A DNA stretch of 64,000 bases from Hexactinellida sp. DTS-2022 (lineage: Eukaryota; Porifera; Hexactinellida), in NCBI GenBank assembly GCA_028753945.1, contig JAPNXP010000001.1, positions 5,508,501 through 5,572,500 on the forward strand, read 5' to 3'. The position numbers and the translations under genes are program-made. The notes beneath the pieces are model-generated. The model did not search any database. It saw nothing but the letters and a program-made list of their open reading frames with translations, and was not told the origin of the DNA. Shown one piece after another: positions 62,600-64,000 of this stretch. Each line of letters begins with the position of its first letter. Positions within the stretch are counted from its first letter, which is position 1.

Positions 62600-63494
62600 C
62601 AGGGCCGGATTAAGACTGTGCGGGGCCCTAGGCCATATATTATTTGTGGGCCCCTTAAAACTAAATAGTAAATACATATTAAGCTAAATAAATTTTATTT
62701 TTATTTTCTTAGATATATGGATCATTACACTCATGCGCGGCGCCAGCTTTATCGAACTGGAGGGCATAGGGCGGCGGCCAATTTTTTATGGGGGAAGCTT
62801 TTCCATCAGTCAGAATTTATCTGAAAACAATGGAGCTAGGATGAACTTGTCATAATTACAAACTATCCAGGGATTTTTTGAAATTATATTTGCTTATATT
62901 CCCGTTAATAGACAAGTAATGTATTACAAATAATGTTATTCTTTTTGAAATAATTATCACAAATGGTGTAAATAAATTTGTTTTGCTATTTTGCTGGTGC
63001 GTCGATGCTACAATTCGAGATATTCGGTATTAATATTTATGTTGTGATGAAAGTCGAGCGAGCGTAGCGAGCGAGCTAAAAATTTTATTAATTCGAGACT
63101 CTAGAAATGTTTCCAGGGAATGAGAACAACTTAGCTGGTTTGAACGATGAATAAATAAAGAATGTATGAATACTTTAATGAAATACAATTATACAAACAT
63201 ATAAATGTTGTAAAAACGTATATTGAATTTGGTTTCCCTTTAATTAAATAGTATAAATTTGCAAGAACAAATAACAATTTATATAATAAAATTTGTAAGA
63301 ATATATCCGATAGTAACGCACCCAATATAAATATTAGCATCCTTGCTTGACACAATGAGTCCATCAGCCCAATGCATGAAGCCTCATTTTTAATAATTTT
63401 CAAAAAACTCAGAGAGTCCCGAAAGGCGCGGGGGCCCCCAAAGCGCGGGGCCCTAGGCCATGGCCTATTTGGCCTATGCGGTAATCCGGCCCTG
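62600..63494. mobile_element. hAT-like non-autonomous element, 895 bp, 8-bp TSD
   Basis: The ends are CAGGGCCGGATTA and TAATCCGGCCCTG (13-bp perfect). CCTAGGCA is duplicated exactly at 62592-62599 and 63495-63502. Subterminal GGGGCCCTAGGCCAT occurs on both sides. The interior contains GAGCGAGCGTAGCGAGCGAG near 63057 and no transposase. The CAGGGCCGGATTA end is common in animal hAT elements. Confidence 0.93.
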
Positions 63495-64000
63495 CCTAGG
63501 CATAGAGCCAACTTACCTGTAATTTAGTTTTTTGAAAGTTGTAAAGTTTAATGTAAAGCAAAGTTAAGATAACCAAGACTACTTATATCAATAAACTCAG
63601 ATTATGTTATGGTTCTAGTTTAATGTTTCAAAAATATATTAATCTCAACTATAATTATAGTTAAATCATTTGTTTCAGAAAAGTTTAGTTACAAAAATAT
63701 AAAATTACACCTTTTCCGGCAGGATGTTCCTTGGAGGTACCATCTTTTGTGGTTGGTGGATTAATAGTGCCTCCAAAAAAACATGCTGTCTGCACAGGTG
63801 TAATTTTAGATTTTAGATTATATTACCAATAGACTATATTCTACTTAGCTTATACTTGTTCTAGAATGTTCTAAAGCTCTTTTCAACTGTAGTTTGACAT
63901 GGAAAATTTTGAATGGCAAAATATCGATAATACAAGTGCGATGAAAACACTTGGAACATTTTACAGTTGATGATGATGTCAATTCTATTATTCAAAATAG
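63495..64000. repeat. AT-rich spacer with a degenerate RepA hairpin
   Basis: At about 63710-63815 a decayed hairpin (GATGTTCCTTGGAGGTACCAT facing ATAGTGCCTCCAAAAAAACAT) resembles the variant at 9283-9400 more than the standard form. No gene is seen up to the window end. Confidence 0.6.

Overview
This window is AT-rich nuclear DNA from a eukaryote, most likely an animal. The evidence is a spliced 26S proteasome ATPase gene, a DET1 homologue closer in sequence to animal than to plant DET1, an SDA1 homologue, and a repertoire of transposons typical of animal genomes: a Helentron with endonuclease and OTU domains, a Ginger-type element with a KRBA2-like integrase, a P/THAP9-like transposase relic, and many hAT-like and pogo-like miniature elements. 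There is no bacterial organisation. I cannot name the phylum.

Only about 8 kb is host coding sequence. From left to right: a single-exon beta-propeller-like gene on the plus strand (11014-11964); DET1 on the minus strand in one exon (13419-14963); PSMC4/Rpt3 on the minus strand in two exons (15532-16205 and 19049-19625) around a 2.8-kb intron packed with small transposons; and SDA1/SDAD1 on the plus strand in one exon (50611-52488). DET1 and PSMC4 exons are conspicuously GC-rich against the AT-rich background; the propeller gene and SDA1 are not.

The rest is repeats. One modular family, here called RepA, fills about 1-9.6 kb, 24.1-29.2 kb, 37.6-47.9 kb, 52.6-57.5 kb and 61.2-61.7 kb. Its units are about 0.85-1.65 kb long, in direct arrays on either strand. 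Each carries a nearly perfect hairpin of about 125 bp, seen more than 20 times, and many carry arrays of a short palindromic module (core ACTATACTATAGTATAGT). Inserted in this landscape are an apparently intact three-exon Helentron (29.2-37.6 kb, 2382 codons) and a complete but frame-broken Ginger element (57499-60978) with long terminal inverted repeats and a GAAA target duplication. At least a dozen miniature elements can be delimited to the base by terminal inverted repeats and target-site duplications. They include a 1.37-kb element whose ends are arrays of TTCCGGAA motifs, and one hAT-like element that interrupts the P-like transposase relic.

The most unusual material is the RepA hairpin and palindrome system, including one copy (8990-9585) that is a symmetrical fold-back element, and the Helentron with its 2A-like N-terminal motif.
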